A stretch of DNA of 64,000 nt, taken from Poindextera sp963706385 (GTDB taxonomy: Bacteria > Pseudomonadota > Alphaproteobacteria > Caulobacterales > Caulobacteraceae). Under the pieces are notes generated by a model. It saw only the letters and a list, made by a program, of their open reading frames with translations. It was not told where the DNA came from and did no database searches. Positions 25,329-33,716 of the stretch are shown here, in pieces. The stretch spans positions 1,922,001 through 1,986,000 of the forward strand of contig OY970153.1 of NCBI GenBank assembly GCA_963706385.1, written 5' to 3'. Positions within the stretch are counted from its first letter, which is position 1. Each line of letters begins with the position of its first letter. A program made the position numbers and the translations under genes.

Positions 25329-25817
25329 TCACGCCGCCCTCCGCAGCGGGTGTCCCCAGAGCCGCCAGATCGACCACAGCGCCCCGCCGACACAGGCCAG
25401 GTTGATGGCGACCTCGATCCGCATGCCGGTGTCGGTCGCCAGCATGGCCGGAGTGTAAAAGCCGTGCAGCAGGTTGAAATAGATGTCGATCAAGGCGAGG
25501 AACATCAGCGCGCCGCCGGAGATCAGGCCGAACAGCACCGCCTTGGCGTCACGCGCCAGCAGATAGAGGCCGGCGATCGCCGAAGTCACCGCGACAAAGG
25601 CGTCGGGCAACGGAAACGACAATTCGAACCCCATATAGACGGCGGTGAGCTGGACCAGCCTGGGGTCCGCGAGATCGTGGGTGAAATCGGGCTTGGTCAG
25701 GTCGCTGAGGAAGAATGCGATCCAGTAGGCGCATACTAGGCCCGATCCTCCCGCCAGCAGCACACCAGCGTGGATGCGGTCGACCAGCGGGGAGCGGCGT
25801 GGGGACCCCGACATCAT
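25329..25817 (-). CDS. Small four-TM membrane protein of unknown function
   Basis: A 162-aa inner-membrane protein with four hydrophobic segments at about 17-36, 66-86, 94-116 and 133-151. Recognisable pieces are LLAGGSGLVCAYWIAFFLSD, AFVAVTSAIAGLYLLARDAKAVLFGLISGG and LIDIYFNLLHGFY. I do not recognise a family. The start ATG overlaps the stop of the upstream membrane-protein gene (ATGA), so the two are probably translated together and may form a complex. Both lie just downstream of moeA on the same strand, but nothing ties them to molybdenum chemistry. Confidence 0.75.
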   Translation of the reverse strand: MMSGSPRRSPLVDRIHAGVLLAGGSGLVCAYWIAFFLSDLTKPDFTHDLADPRLVQLTAVYMGFELSFPLPDAFVAVTSAIAGLYLLARDAKAVLFGLISGGALMFLALIDIYFNLLHGFYTPAMLATDTGMRIEVAINLACVGGALWSIWRLWGHPLRRAA

Positions 25818-26224
25818 GCGTGACCAGCCGAAAATACCGGCAGCCGGGCGATCGCGGCCGTAACGACCGGAACCAGTCCCCAGGCCGCGCCGACCGCGGC
25901 GGCCTTGTCGATCGACCGGGTCAATCCCAGCAGGCTGGCGTCGGGCCAGGACCAGGCGCGCAACCGAAATTCGTTGAGACCCTCATAGACGACGCCAATC
26001 AACGCGCCGGTCATGAACAGCACCGGGGCGACGCCGATCAGGGGCTGATGGCCGCCGATCAGCCAGGCGACGCTCACGCCTTGAACCATGCCGAACATCA
26101 AAAGTACGTTGAGAACCGGAAGGGCCGCGTTCCGATAGATCCAAAGGCGAAGCGCACGCGCGATGATTTCAGAGGCGCCACCCAGGACGGCCGCGATCAG
26201 GAAATAGCGGGCTGGATCCGGCAT
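25814..26224 (-). CDS. Small multi-TM membrane protein of unknown function
   Basis: A 136-aa hydrophobic protein with about four TM segments: residues 6-24, 35-58, 65-84 and 108-126. A conserved-looking loop reads VYEGLNEFRLRAWSWPDASLLGL at about 80-102. No family is recognised. It starts 5 bp after the moeA stop and its own stop overlaps the next membrane-protein start. It is therefore probably the penultimate gene of a run beginning with the moa genes, or a two-gene unit read through from moeA. High Trp/Gly content in loops argues for a genuine coding frame. Confidence 0.75.
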   Translation of the reverse strand: MPDPARYFLIAAVLGGASEIIARALRLWIYRNAALPVLNVLLMFGMVQGVSVAWLIGGHQPLIGVAPVLFMTGALIGVVYEGLNEFRLRAWSWPDASLLGLTRSIDKAAAVGAAWGLVPVVTAAIARLPVFSAGHA

Positions 26225-26229
26225 GCCGC

Positions 26230-27414
26230 CTACAGCCGCTCCAGCGGCAAGATGTCCGCCACCGCGCCGGCGGCGGCTGGCGCGCCGACCGGGCGGCGTA
26301 GCAGCGCGTCGGCTTCGGCGAACACGCTGACCAGGGAGGAGTCTTGGTCACCCATCGGGGTGACGAAGAGAGCGCCCTCGCGGATCTCCGTGCGCGCCCG
26401 CGCCCAGTGTTCGCGCGCGCCGTTGGCCGGCGCCGGCGCCGCCAGCCGCGCGCTGACGAGGCGAGGACCGGGCTCGGCGCCCTGCAGGGCGTTCAACAGC
26501 GGGTGCAGGAACAGCTCGGCGCAGACCAGGGCCGAAGCCGGATTGCCGGGCAGACCCAGCACCCGGCGCCCGTCCGCCAGCCGCCCGAACCAGGTTGGCT
26601 TGCCAGGGCGGATGCGCACCGTCTCCACCGAAAGCTCCAGACCCAGCCGCCCCAGCGCCGGCTTGACCAGGTCGTGGTCGCCGACCGAGGCGCCGCCCAG
26701 GGTGACTATCAGCTCGCCGCCGGCTTGGCCCAGGGCGCCCGCGATGGCGTCCATGTCGTCGCCGACCGAGGCCAGCCGCCGCACCGCCCCGCCCCAGCGC
26801 GCGATCAGGGCCCTGAGCGTCGGGCCGCCGGAATCGAAGATCTGATCCGGGGCGGGGGTGGAACCGGCGGGCACGATCTCCTCCCCGGTCGAGAGCAGCA
26901 CCACCTCTGGCCGAGCGGCGACGCCAAGACTGGCGCGCCCCGCCGCGGCCGCCAAGCCGAGCCGCCAGGGGTCGAGCCGCAGGCCGGTGGCGAGCAGCGT
27001 CTCGCCGGCCCTGAAGTCCCCGCCACTGGGACGAATGTGGGTGGGATCATGATCCGCCGGCGGGGTCTTGACCCAACCGCCCTGGCGCTCGGCCGCCTCC
27101 TGCAGCACGACGCGGCTGGCGCCTTTCGGAACCGGAGCGCCGGTGAAGATGCGCACCGCCTGGCCGGGCGCCAAGGCCTGGCCATAACCATGGCCCGCGG
27201 CGCTCTCGCCAACGATCTCGAACCGCTCGCCACGGCCGCACACCGCCCAGCCGTCCATCGCCGAGGCGTCGAACGGCGGCTGCGCCCGGGTGGCGACCAC
27301 CGGCTCGGCCAGCACCCGGCCGATGGCGTCTTCCAGCACGACCGTCTCGACCTGCGGCGCGCCGATCCCGGCGAGCATCCGGGCGCGGGCCTCCTCGACC
27401 GGCAGCTCCCTCAT
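26230..27414 (-). CDS. moeA: Molybdopterin molybdenumtransferase MoeA
   Basis: Inserts molybdate into adenylylated molybdopterin, the last common step of Moco synthesis (394 aa). Seen: RVLAEPVVATRAQPPFDASAMDGWAV near residues 29-54 (the FDNSAMDGYA signature), RIFTGAPVPKGA near 88, VVLLSTGEEIVPAG near 180, IFDSGGPTLRALIARWGG near 195, LGGASVGDHDLVKPAL near 236 and GLPGNPASALV near 285. All four MoeA domains are represented at normal length. It is the final moa-operon gene and overlaps the moaC stop by 4 bp. Confidence 0.97.
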   Translation of the reverse strand: MRELPVEEARARMLAGIGAPQVETVVLEDAIGRVLAEPVVATRAQPPFDASAMDGWAVCGRGERFEIVGESAAGHGYGQALAPGQAVRIFTGAPVPKGASRVVLQEAAERQGGWVKTPPADHDPTHIRPSGGDFRAGETLLATGLRLDPWRLGLAAAAGRASLGVAARPEVVLLSTGEEIVPAGSTPAPDQIFDSGGPTLRALIARWGGAVRRLASVGDDMDAIAGALGQAGGELIVTLGGASVGDHDLVKPALGRLGLELSVETVRIRPGKPTWFGRLADGRRVLGLPGNPASALVCAELFLHPLLNALQGAEPGPRLVSARLAAPAPANGAREHWARARTEIREGALFVTPMGDQDSSLVSVFAEADALLRRPVGAPAAAGAVADILPLERL

Positions 27415-27893
27415 GGCTCGGCGCGGCGGAAGTCGCCAGACGCGCCGCCGGTCTTTTCGAGCAGGCGCACCGCCTCGATGGACATCGCCTTATCGGCGGC
27501 CTTGAGCATGTCGTAGATCGTCAGGCAGGCGATGGAGACCGCGGTCAGGGCCTCCATCTCGACCCCGGTCTGGCCGGTGGTCCTGACCCGCGCGGTGACC
27601 TGAAGCCCCACGCCCCCTTCCGCCTCGCCGACCTCGACCACGATCTTGGAAAGGCTCAGGGGATGGCACAACGGGATCAATTCGGCGGCCTTTTTGGCCG
27701 CCATCACCCCGGCGATCTCGGCGATGGCGCACACGTCGCCCTTCTTGCCCCCGCCCTCCAGGGCCAAGGCAAGGGTTTCGGGCCGCATGCGCACGAGGCC
27801 GGCGGCGATCGCCTCGCGGGCGGTGGGCGGCTTGTCCGAGACGTCGACCATCCGCGCGCGGCCGGCCTCGTCGATATGGGTCAGCCGGGCCAA
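27411..27893 (-). CDS. moaC: Cyclic pyranopterin monophosphate synthase MoaC
   Basis: Second enzyme of molybdenum-cofactor synthesis, converting the MoaA product into cPMP (160 aa). Motifs: N-terminal LTHIDEAGRARMVDVSDKP (residues 3-21), KKAAELIPLCHPL near 68-80 and GVEMEALTAVSIACLTIYDMLKAADKAMSIE near 110-140, containing the catalytic lysine in KAADK. The length and motifs are canonical. The start ATG at 27893 is close to the moaB stop (7 bp). The stop overlaps the moeA start. Confidence 0.97.
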   Translation of the reverse strand: MARLTHIDEAGRARMVDVSDKPPTAREAIAAGLVRMRPETLALALEGGGKKGDVCAIAEIAGVMAAKKAAELIPLCHPLSLSKIVVEVGEAEGGVGLQVTARVRTTGQTGVEMEALTAVSIACLTIYDMLKAADKAMSIEAVRLLEKTGGASGDFRRAEP

Positions 27894-27900
27894 ACCGGCC

Positions 27901-28455
27901 TCAGACCTCGTTCAGCCGAGGCATCAGCTCGACCATGTTGCAGGGCTTGTGGCGGCTGTCGAGCTGGGCGGCGATGACCTTGTCCCAACCGTCGCGCACG
28001 GCGCCGTTCGAGCCGGGCAGGCAGAACACGAACACCCCGCCGATCAGGCCGGCGGTGGCCCGCGACTGCAGGGTCGACAATCCCACCGACTGGTAGCTGA
28101 CCAGATGGAAGATCACCGAAAACCCGTCGAGGGTCTTGTCGAACAGCGGCTCCAGCGCCTCGGGCGTCACGTCGCGGCCGGTGATGCCGGTGCCGCCGGT
28201 GGCGACGATTACGTCGACCTCGCCCGATGCGATCCAGGCCATCACCTGGGCGCGGATGGCCGAGCGATCGTCGCGCACCAGAGCCCGGCCGGCCAGCACA
28301 TGGCCCGTGCCGGTCACCCGCTCGGCCAGAAGGTGGCCGGAGGTGTCGCTTTCGTCATCGCGGGTGTCCGAAACGGTGAGCACCGCGACACGTACGGGGA
28401 TCAGCGGCAGGGCCTCGTCGATCTTGCCGCCGGGCGCGGAATAGGGGGCGTTCAT
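27901..28455 (-). CDS. moaB: Molybdenum cofactor adenylyltransferase MoaB
   Basis: MoaB/Mog-type protein that adenylylates molybdopterin before MoeA acts (184 aa). Seen: VRVAVLTVSDTRDDESDTSGHLLAE (about residues 21-45), VDVIVATGGTGITGRDVTPEALEPL near 80-104 and FCLPGSNGAVRDGWDKVI near 148-165, which are the molybdopterin-binding signatures. The short N-terminal extension is normal for alphaproteobacterial MoaB. It is fourth in the order moaA-moaD-moaE-moaB-moaC-moeA. Confidence 0.95.
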   Translation of the reverse strand: MNAPYSAPGGKIDEALPLIPVRVAVLTVSDTRDDESDTSGHLLAERVTGTGHVLAGRALVRDDRSAIRAQVMAWIASGEVDVIVATGGTGITGRDVTPEALEPLFDKTLDGFSVIFHLVSYQSVGLSTLQSRATAGLIGGVFVFCLPGSNGAVRDGWDKVIAAQLDSRHKPCNMVELMPRLNEV

Positions 28456-28514
28456 GGGCTTGGCTCCAGGATGGCTTCGGACCGCCTCTTATCTAGCGCC
28501 TCGATCGCCCGGCG

Positions 28515-28976
28515 TCACGGAACGCCAGCGCCCTGGTCCCAGCGCTCGGCGTCAGCGAGGTCGCGCTCGGTCGGCTCGATCCAGCGCGCGCCGCTTGGGC
28601 CGTGCTCCTTCTTCCAGAACGGGGCGCGGCTTTTCAGATAGTCCATCAGGTGGTCGGCGGCTTCGAACGCCTCGCGGCGATGGGCCGAGGCTGTGGCGAC
28701 GAAGACGATGGCCTCGCCGGGCGCGATCTCCCCAATTCGATGCACGATTAGCAGGTCCTGCAAGGAAAATCGCGTCCGCGCCGCCTCGGCGATGCGGCCG
28801 ATCTCGGCGTCGGTGAAGCCGGGGTAGGCCTCCAGCTCCAGCCGCTGGACGGCGCCGGCCGAGGCCCGCGCCAGGCCGGTGAAACTGACCACCGCGCCGG
28901 TCTCGCCGCGGTCGCGGCAGAACAGGGTGAGCAGCGCGCCGGGATCGAACGGCTCGGTCTGTAGGCGGATGTCCAT
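28515..28976 (-). CDS. moaE: Molybdopterin synthase catalytic subunit MoaE
   Basis: Large subunit of molybdopterin synthase, which adds dithiolene sulfurs from MoaD to cPMP (153 aa). Seen: GAVVSFTGLAR near residue 28, LELEAYPGFTDAEIGRIAEAA near 47-67, IVHRIGEIAPGEAIVFVATASAHRREAFEA near 77-106 and LMDYLKSRAPFWKKEH near 110-125 with the catalytic lysines. The start directly follows the moaD stop (one base apart), consistent with stoichiometric expression of the two subunits. Confidence 0.97.
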   Translation of the reverse strand: MDIRLQTEPFDPGALLTLFCRDRGETGAVVSFTGLARASAGAVQRLELEAYPGFTDAEIGRIAEAARTRFSLQDLLIVHRIGEIAPGEAIVFVATASAHRREAFEAADHLMDYLKSRAPFWKKEHGPSGARWIEPTERDLADAERWDQGAGVP

Positions 28977-28977
28977 C

Positions 28978-29223
28978 TCAGCCCCCGCTCATCGGCGGCA
29001 GGAAGGCGACTTCAACGCCGGCGGCCAGGACCATGTCGCCGCGCGCCAGCGTCTTGTCGACGGCGGCCCGCACGCCCTTGGCGTCGAGGGCCTCGCCCAG
29101 CCCGGAATCCTCCGCCGCCAGCATCGCCTTCAGGGCGAACAGACTCTCTGGCGCCGGATCCAACAGGCGCTCGCGCCAGCCGGCGATGTCGCTCAACCGC
29201 CCGAACAGGAGCACGCGCGCCAT
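28978..29223 (-). CDS. moaD: Molybdopterin synthase sulfur carrier subunit MoaD
   Basis: Ubiquitin-like sulfur carrier, 81 aa, ending in the required Gly-Gly (FLPPMSGG), which is thiocarboxylated and inserted into MoaE. The beta-grasp start is MARVLLFGRLSDIAGWRE; this ATG at 29223 is chosen because upstream in-frame sequence overlaps moaA in a non-conserved way. It lies 4 bp after the moaA stop. Confidence 0.93.
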   Translation of the reverse strand: MARVLLFGRLSDIAGWRERLLDPAPESLFALKAMLAAEDSGLGEALDAKGVRAAVDKTLARGDMVLAAGVEVAFLPPMSGG

Positions 29224-29227
29224 GCGC

Positions 29228-30271
29228 CTATCCCCCGGTGGTGGACATGTGCCGGGCCAGAGCCGGCATGGCGCCGCGCTCGATCTTGAAATCATGGCCC
29301 TCCGGCTTGACGTCGATCGCCGCGCGGATCGCCGCCTCCAGGCCCTCCGGCCCGGCTCCGCCGCGCAGCACCGCGCGCAGGTCGGCCTCGTCCTCGCGGC
29401 CCAGGCAGCTATGCAGCACTCCGGTGCAGGTTAGCCGCACCCGGTTGCAGGCCTCACAGAAATTGTGGCTGAGCGGGGTGATCAGGCCGAGCCGACCGCC
29501 AGTCTCGGTGACCCGCACATAGCGCGCCGGCCCGCCGGTCGACAGCGGCAGGTCGGTCAGGGTCCAGAAGCTTTCCAGCGTCCGGCGCACCTGCGCGAGC
29601 GAAACGAACTGGTCGCTGCGGTCCTCGCCGGTCTCGCCCAGCGGCATGGTCTCGATCAGGGTCAGGTCCATGCCGGCGCCGTGGGCCCAGGCGATCAACT
29701 CGGGGATTTCGACGGCGTTGTCGGCCTTCAGCGCCACGGTGTTGATCTTGACCGCCATGCCCGCGGCCCGCGCGGCCTCGACGCCCGCCAGCACCTTGGC
29801 CAGGTCGCCGCCGCGGGTCAGGCGGGCGAACACCTCGGGTTTAAGCGAATCGAGCGAGACATTGATCCGCCGGACGCCGAACCGGGCGAGCGCCTCGGCG
29901 TGCTCGGCCAGCCGGGTGGCGTTGGTGGTCAGGGTCAACTCGTCCAGCGCCCCACTCTCAAGATGACGCGAAAGCTGCTCGATCAGGATCATGATCCCCT
30001 TGCGCACCAAGGGTTCGCCCCCAGTCAGCCGCAGCTTACGCACGCCGAGGGACACGAAGGCCGAGGCGACCGCGTCCAGCTCCTCCAGCGACAGCACCTG
30101 TGTTTTGGGCAGGAAGCTCATCTGCTCGGCCATGCAATAGACGCAGCGCAGATCGCAGCGATCGGTGACCGAAACGCGCAAATAGGTCACCGTGCGGCCA
30201 AAGCCGTCGATCAGCGCAGGCCGCGCCGGCTGAGTGATGGACCGTGGGGTCTGGGCGTCGTAGGGCGTCAT
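29228..30271 (-). CDS. moaA: GTP 3',8-cyclase MoaA
   Basis: Radical-SAM enzyme that starts molybdenum-cofactor synthesis from GTP (347 aa). The N-terminal radical-SAM cysteines are Cys39-Cys43-Cys46 in DRCDLRCVYCM. The second cluster is in the C-terminal half (NFCEACNRVRLTCTGVLHSC). RKLRLTGGEPLVRKG near 78-92 is also diagnostic. The protein ends in STTGG, keeping the C-terminal double glycine needed for activity. It is the first gene of the minus-strand moa operon, divergent from the MocA-like gene with only about 41 bp between starts. Confidence 0.97.
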   Translation of the reverse strand: MTPYDAQTPRSITQPARPALIDGFGRTVTYLRVSVTDRCDLRCVYCMAEQMSFLPKTQVLSLEELDAVASAFVSLGVRKLRLTGGEPLVRKGIMILIEQLSRHLESGALDELTLTTNATRLAEHAEALARFGVRRINVSLDSLKPEVFARLTRGGDLAKVLAGVEAARAAGMAVKINTVALKADNAVEIPELIAWAHGAGMDLTLIETMPLGETGEDRSDQFVSLAQVRRTLESFWTLTDLPLSTGGPARYVRVTETGGRLGLITPLSHNFCEACNRVRLTCTGVLHSCLGREDEADLRAVLRGGAGPEGLEAAIRAAIDVKPEGHDFKIERGAMPALARHMSTTGG

Positions 30272-30312
30272 CGGACAGCGAACATAGGCGGGAATGGACC
30301 TTGGCGACAGGG

Positions 30313-30912
30313 GTGGGGCGCGCGCTCAAGCTGGATGCGATGGTGCTGGCGGCCGGCGCCGGCGCGCGCTTCGGCGGCGGAAAGCTGCTCGCGCCCTGGC
30401 GCGGAGGGGTTCTGCTGGACGCCGCTCTCGCGGCGGCCTTCGCCACGCCGGCGCGCTCGGTGAGCGTGGTCTGGGGCTCGGACGGGCGGGTTCCGGTCGC
30501 GGCGCAGGCTTTCGCCGAGCGGATCGGCGCGCCGGGCCGGCTGCGCCTGGTGCATGCCGAACGCAGCGCCGAGGGTATGGCCGAATCGCTGAAGGCGGGA
30601 CTCGCCGGCCTGCCGGCCGATTGTGACGGCGCCTTCGTTTTCTTGGGCGACATGCCGCGGGTTCACCCCTCGCTCGCCACCGCGCTGGCCCGGGCGCTCG
30701 CGGCCGGCGCCCTGGCCGCCGCGCCCAGTTTCGCGGGCAGGCGAGGCCATCCGGTGCTGTTCGCCGCCGCCCTGTTCCCCCGCCTGATGGCCCTCGCCGG
30801 AGACCGGGGCGCGGCCGAGCTGTTGATCGAGCTGGGCGAGTCCCTGACGCTTGTTCCGTCGCCGGACGATGGGGTGCTGTTCGACGTCGACCGCCCACGA
30901 GACCTGGGCTGA
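30313..30912 (+). CDS. MocA-like NTP transferase (molybdenum cofactor cytidylyltransferase family)
   Basis: About 199 aa, of the MobA/MocA nucleotidyltransferase family. Seen: MVLAAGAGARFGGGKLLAPW, the nucleotide-binding N-terminus, FVFLGDMPRVHPSL (metal-binding Asp) and AAPSFAGRRGHPVLFAAALFPRL (the RGHPV loop). MocA forms the cytosine dinucleotide cofactor used by xanthine-oxidase-family enzymes, exactly the enzyme type encoded next door at 30915-33592, so CTP specificity is the better guess. The start is uncertain: GTG 30313 is used here, TTG 30301 and ATG 30340 are alternatives, and an ATG at 30244 would overlap moaA. Confidence 0.85.
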   Translation: MGRALKLDAMVLAAGAGARFGGGKLLAPWRGGVLLDAALAAAFATPARSVSVVWGSDGRVPVAAQAFAERIGAPGRLRLVHAERSAEGMAESLKAGLAGLPADCDGAFVFLGDMPRVHPSLATALARALAAGALAAAPSFAGRRGHPVLFAAALFPRLMALAGDRGAAELLIELGESLTLVPSPDDGVLFDVDRPRDLG

Positions 30913-30914
30913 GA

Positions 30915-33095
30915 TCAGGCCTTGACGAACGGCAGGCTGGTGGTCGGCTTGCCGGTCAGCACCAGAAGCGCATTGGCCACCGCCGGCGCGATCACTGGCG
31001 TGCCGGGTTCGCCCACTCCAGTCGGATGGTTGTCGGACGGCAGGATGTAGGTTTCCACCGTGGGCGCCTCGTTGATCCGCAGCACGCGGTAGGTGTCGAA
31101 ATTGCTCTGCTGGACCACGCCGTCCTTCAGGGTGATCTGGCCGTACAGCGCCGCCGACAGGCCGTAGCAGGTCCCGCCTTCCATCTGGGCGGCGATCTGG
31201 TCCGGCGCGACAGCGACGCCGCAGTCGATGGCGGTCACCACCCGGCCGACCCGCGGTTTGCCGTCCTTCAGGGACACCTCGGCGACTTGGGCCACGACGC
31301 TATCGAAGCTCTCGTGCACGGCCAGGCCCCGCGCGGTTCCGGCCGGTAGCGGCCGGCCCCAGCCGGCCTTCTGGCAGGCCAGTTCGAGCACGGCCAGGTG
31401 GCGGGCGGCGCCGGCCTTGCGATAGAGCGCGCGGCGATAGTCGGCCGGATCCTTGCCCGCCCTGCGGGCCAGTTGGTCGATGGTGTGCTCCATCGCCATG
31501 GCGGTATGGGTCGCCCCGACGGAGCGCCACCACAGGGTGGTTACCGGAAAGTCCGGCAGATAGACCTGACCGTCGACCACCGGCGTCGCCTTCAGATAGG
31601 GCGAGCCCTTGCATCCCTCGAAGGCGCTTTCGTCCGGGTTCTTCGCTCCGGGAACGCCCTTCTGGGTCGACTGGGTGACGATACGGTGGCGCCAGGCGGC
31701 GGGAAATCCCTCCGCATCTGTCCTGATCGCGACCGCGTGGTGAGTCAGCGGACGATAGCGACCGCCGTTCATGTCATCCTCGCGCGTCCAGACCAACTTG
31801 ACCGGCCGGCCGCCACCTACGTGCTTGGCGATGCGCACACATTCGACGACATAGTCCGAGGTCGGATTGGCCCGCCGGCCGAACGAGCCGCCAGCCGGCA
31901 GAATCTCGATCTCGACCGCGCCCGGAAGCGCGCCCGCCACGAGCGCGGCGTTGAGCTGGTCCAGGCTGGGGACCTGGGAGGCGAAGGTCAGCTTGACCTT
32001 GCCGCCGTCCACCTGGGCGACGCAGTTCATCGGCTCCATGCTGGCGTGCGCCAGATAGGGGAAGTCGTAGGTCGCCTCGAACAACGCACCATCGAAGGCA
32101 TGGACCGCATCGCCCGCGGCTTGGAAGACATAGGCCTTCTCGTGACCCTGGCCGGCGGCGATGGTCTTGTAGTCGGCCAGAATCTGGTCGGAGGAACGCC
32201 TTTCGGCCTTATCCTCATTCCAAATCACTCTCAGCGCCTCGCGCCCCTGGCGGGCGGCGTAGGTCGATCGCGCGATCACCGCCACGCCGGTAGGGATCTG
32301 AACCACATCCACCACGCCGGGAGACTTGCGGGCGGCCGCATCGTCGAAGCTTTTCACCTTGGCCCCGAACCGCTGGGGATGGAGAACCATGGCGGTCAGC
32401 ATGTCCGGCAGATCGACGTCCTGGGTGTAGCGCGCGGCGCCGGTAGACTTGGCCCGACTGTCCTTGCGCCGCACCCGGTCGGTGCCGATCAGGGTGAAGT
32501 CGGCGCGCCGCTTCAGCGTCGGCGACCTGGGTGGGGCGATCTTGGCTGCGTCGGCCAACAGCTCGGCGAAGCTGGCCGAGCGGCCGGACAGGACATGGGT
32601 GACGACGCTGTCCCTGACCAACAACTTGTCGGCCGCAATGCCGAATCGGGTGGCCGCGGCCTGCACGAACATCGCCCGCGCACTCGCCCCGGCCAAGCGC
32701 AACTGGGTCCAGGAGTTGTTGATCGCGGTTGAGCCGCCGGTGCCCTGAACGCCCATCAGGGTGTTTGCATAGACCTTGGCGTTGGCGACCGAGGCCTCGA
32801 CCCTGACCTTGTCCCAGTCCGCGTCCAACTCCTCGGCGACGATCGCCGCTAGGCCGGCGTGATTGCCCTGGCCCATCTCCTGGTGCTTGTTGACCACCGT
32901 CACCCAGTTGTCAGGGGTGATCTTGATGAACGGGCCGAAGGCGCCGAAGTCGGCCTTGTGGGCGCCCAGGCTAAGGATGTCCCCGGTCGAGCAGCCGACC
33001 AGCAGCGCGCCGCCGGCCAGGGTCGCGCCGACGATCAAGCCGCGGCGGGTGGCCGTGGCGGCCATGGATTGGGGATTGGAGGCGGCCGCGCTCAT
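30915..33095 (-). CDS. Xanthine-oxidase-family molybdopterin-binding subunit, isoquinoline-1-oxidoreductase beta-like
   Basis: A 726-aa catalytic subunit with molybdopterin cytosine dinucleotide. An N-terminal twin-arginine signal (TRRGLIVGA) runs into LLVGC, a lipobox, so export by Tat with lipid anchoring is likely. Catalytic features: NKHQEMGQGNHAGLAAIVAEEL near 67-90, GVQGTGGSTAINNSW near 118, GGSFGRRANPTSDY near 407 and the C-terminal GVGEPGTPVIAPAVANAL, which carries the catalytic Glu. The architecture matches IorB and related aldehyde or nicotinate hydroxylases. It overlaps the Fe-S subunit stop by 4 bp. The substrate is not deducible. Confidence 0.92.
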   Translation of the reverse strand: MSAAASNPQSMAATATRRGLIVGATLAGGALLVGCSTGDILSLGAHKADFGAFGPFIKITPDNWVTVVNKHQEMGQGNHAGLAAIVAEELDADWDKVRVEASVANAKVYANTLMGVQGTGGSTAINNSWTQLRLAGASARAMFVQAAATRFGIAADKLLVRDSVVTHVLSGRSASFAELLADAAKIAPPRSPTLKRRADFTLIGTDRVRRKDSRAKSTGAARYTQDVDLPDMLTAMVLHPQRFGAKVKSFDDAAARKSPGVVDVVQIPTGVAVIARSTYAARQGREALRVIWNEDKAERRSSDQILADYKTIAAGQGHEKAYVFQAAGDAVHAFDGALFEATYDFPYLAHASMEPMNCVAQVDGGKVKLTFASQVPSLDQLNAALVAGALPGAVEIEILPAGGSFGRRANPTSDYVVECVRIAKHVGGGRPVKLVWTREDDMNGGRYRPLTHHAVAIRTDAEGFPAAWRHRIVTQSTQKGVPGAKNPDESAFEGCKGSPYLKATPVVDGQVYLPDFPVTTLWWRSVGATHTAMAMEHTIDQLARRAGKDPADYRRALYRKAGAARHLAVLELACQKAGWGRPLPAGTARGLAVHESFDSVVAQVAEVSLKDGKPRVGRVVTAIDCGVAVAPDQIAAQMEGGTCYGLSAALYGQITLKDGVVQQSNFDTYRVLRINEAPTVETYILPSDNHPTGVGEPGTPVIAPAVANALLVLTGKPTTSLPFVKA

Positions 33096-33592
33096 TCGAC
33101 AATCTCCTCGGTCGGTTGCCGATCCGCGACACCTCTGGCTGGCGAGTTTTCGCCGGCGGCGTCCTTGATCGCCGCGCGTATCCGCTGATAGGCGCCGCAG
33201 CGACAGATGTTGCCGACCATCGCCGCGTCGATGTCGTCGTCCGAAGGCTTAGCCGTCCTGGCCAGCAGGACCGCAGCCGACATAATCTGGCCCGACTGAC
33301 AGTAGCCGCATTGGGGCACGTCGCGGGCGACCCAGGCGAGTTGCAGCGGATGGACGCCGCCCAGGCCCTCAATGGTGGTGACCTTGGCTTCCTGGAGGGT
33401 TGCGATTGGAATCTGGCATGAGCGAACCGCCTGGCCGTTCAGATGCACGGTGCAGGCGCCGCACTGGGCGACGCCGCAGCCGTATTTGGTGCCGGTCAAC
33501 TTCAGCTCGTCGCGCAGCACCCACAATAGCGGCGTCTCGGGCGGCGAAGCGACGACGTGAACCTGGCCGTTGATCTCGAGTGTCATGCTCAT
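33092..33592 (-). CDS. [2Fe-2S] subunit, isoquinoline-1-oxidoreductase alpha-like
   Basis: A 166-aa small electron-transfer subunit with two [2Fe-2S] clusters. The plant-ferredoxin-type cluster uses Cys39, Cys44, Cys47 and the Cys near 59 (YGCGVAQCGACTVH...VRSCQIP). The second, helical cluster uses the cysteines in PQCGYCQSGQI and GNICRCGAYQRI. The start is MSMTLEINGQ at 33592; MTLEIN at 33586 is equally possible. Its stop overlaps the start of the molybdenum subunit. There is no FAD subunit, so electrons probably go to a cytochrome or quinone partner encoded elsewhere. Confidence 0.93.
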   Translation of the reverse strand: MSMTLEINGQVHVVASPPETPLLWVLRDELKLTGTKYGCGVAQCGACTVHLNGQAVRSCQIPIATLQEAKVTTIEGLGGVHPLQLAWVARDVPQCGYCQSGQIMSAAVLLARTAKPSDDDIDAAMVGNICRCGAYQRIRAAIKDAAGENSPARGVADRQPTEEIVE

Positions 33593-33716
33593 CCGTCGGG
33601 ACCTCCATTTCCGAGCGCCGCGCGGACGCCGCGACGCACATCTTAACATCGCTTAGGTCGCCGCGCGCCAGCGAAGAGCTGACGCGGACGGTTTGGCGGT
33701 CTAGCCTAGGCCCGTC

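Noticed and set aside
33640..33660. TTAA-N6-TTAG upstream of the Fe-S subunit as a possible CtrA site
   Set aside because: The CtrA full site needs TTAA-N7-TTAA. Here the spacing and second half are off, and no supporting second site was seen.
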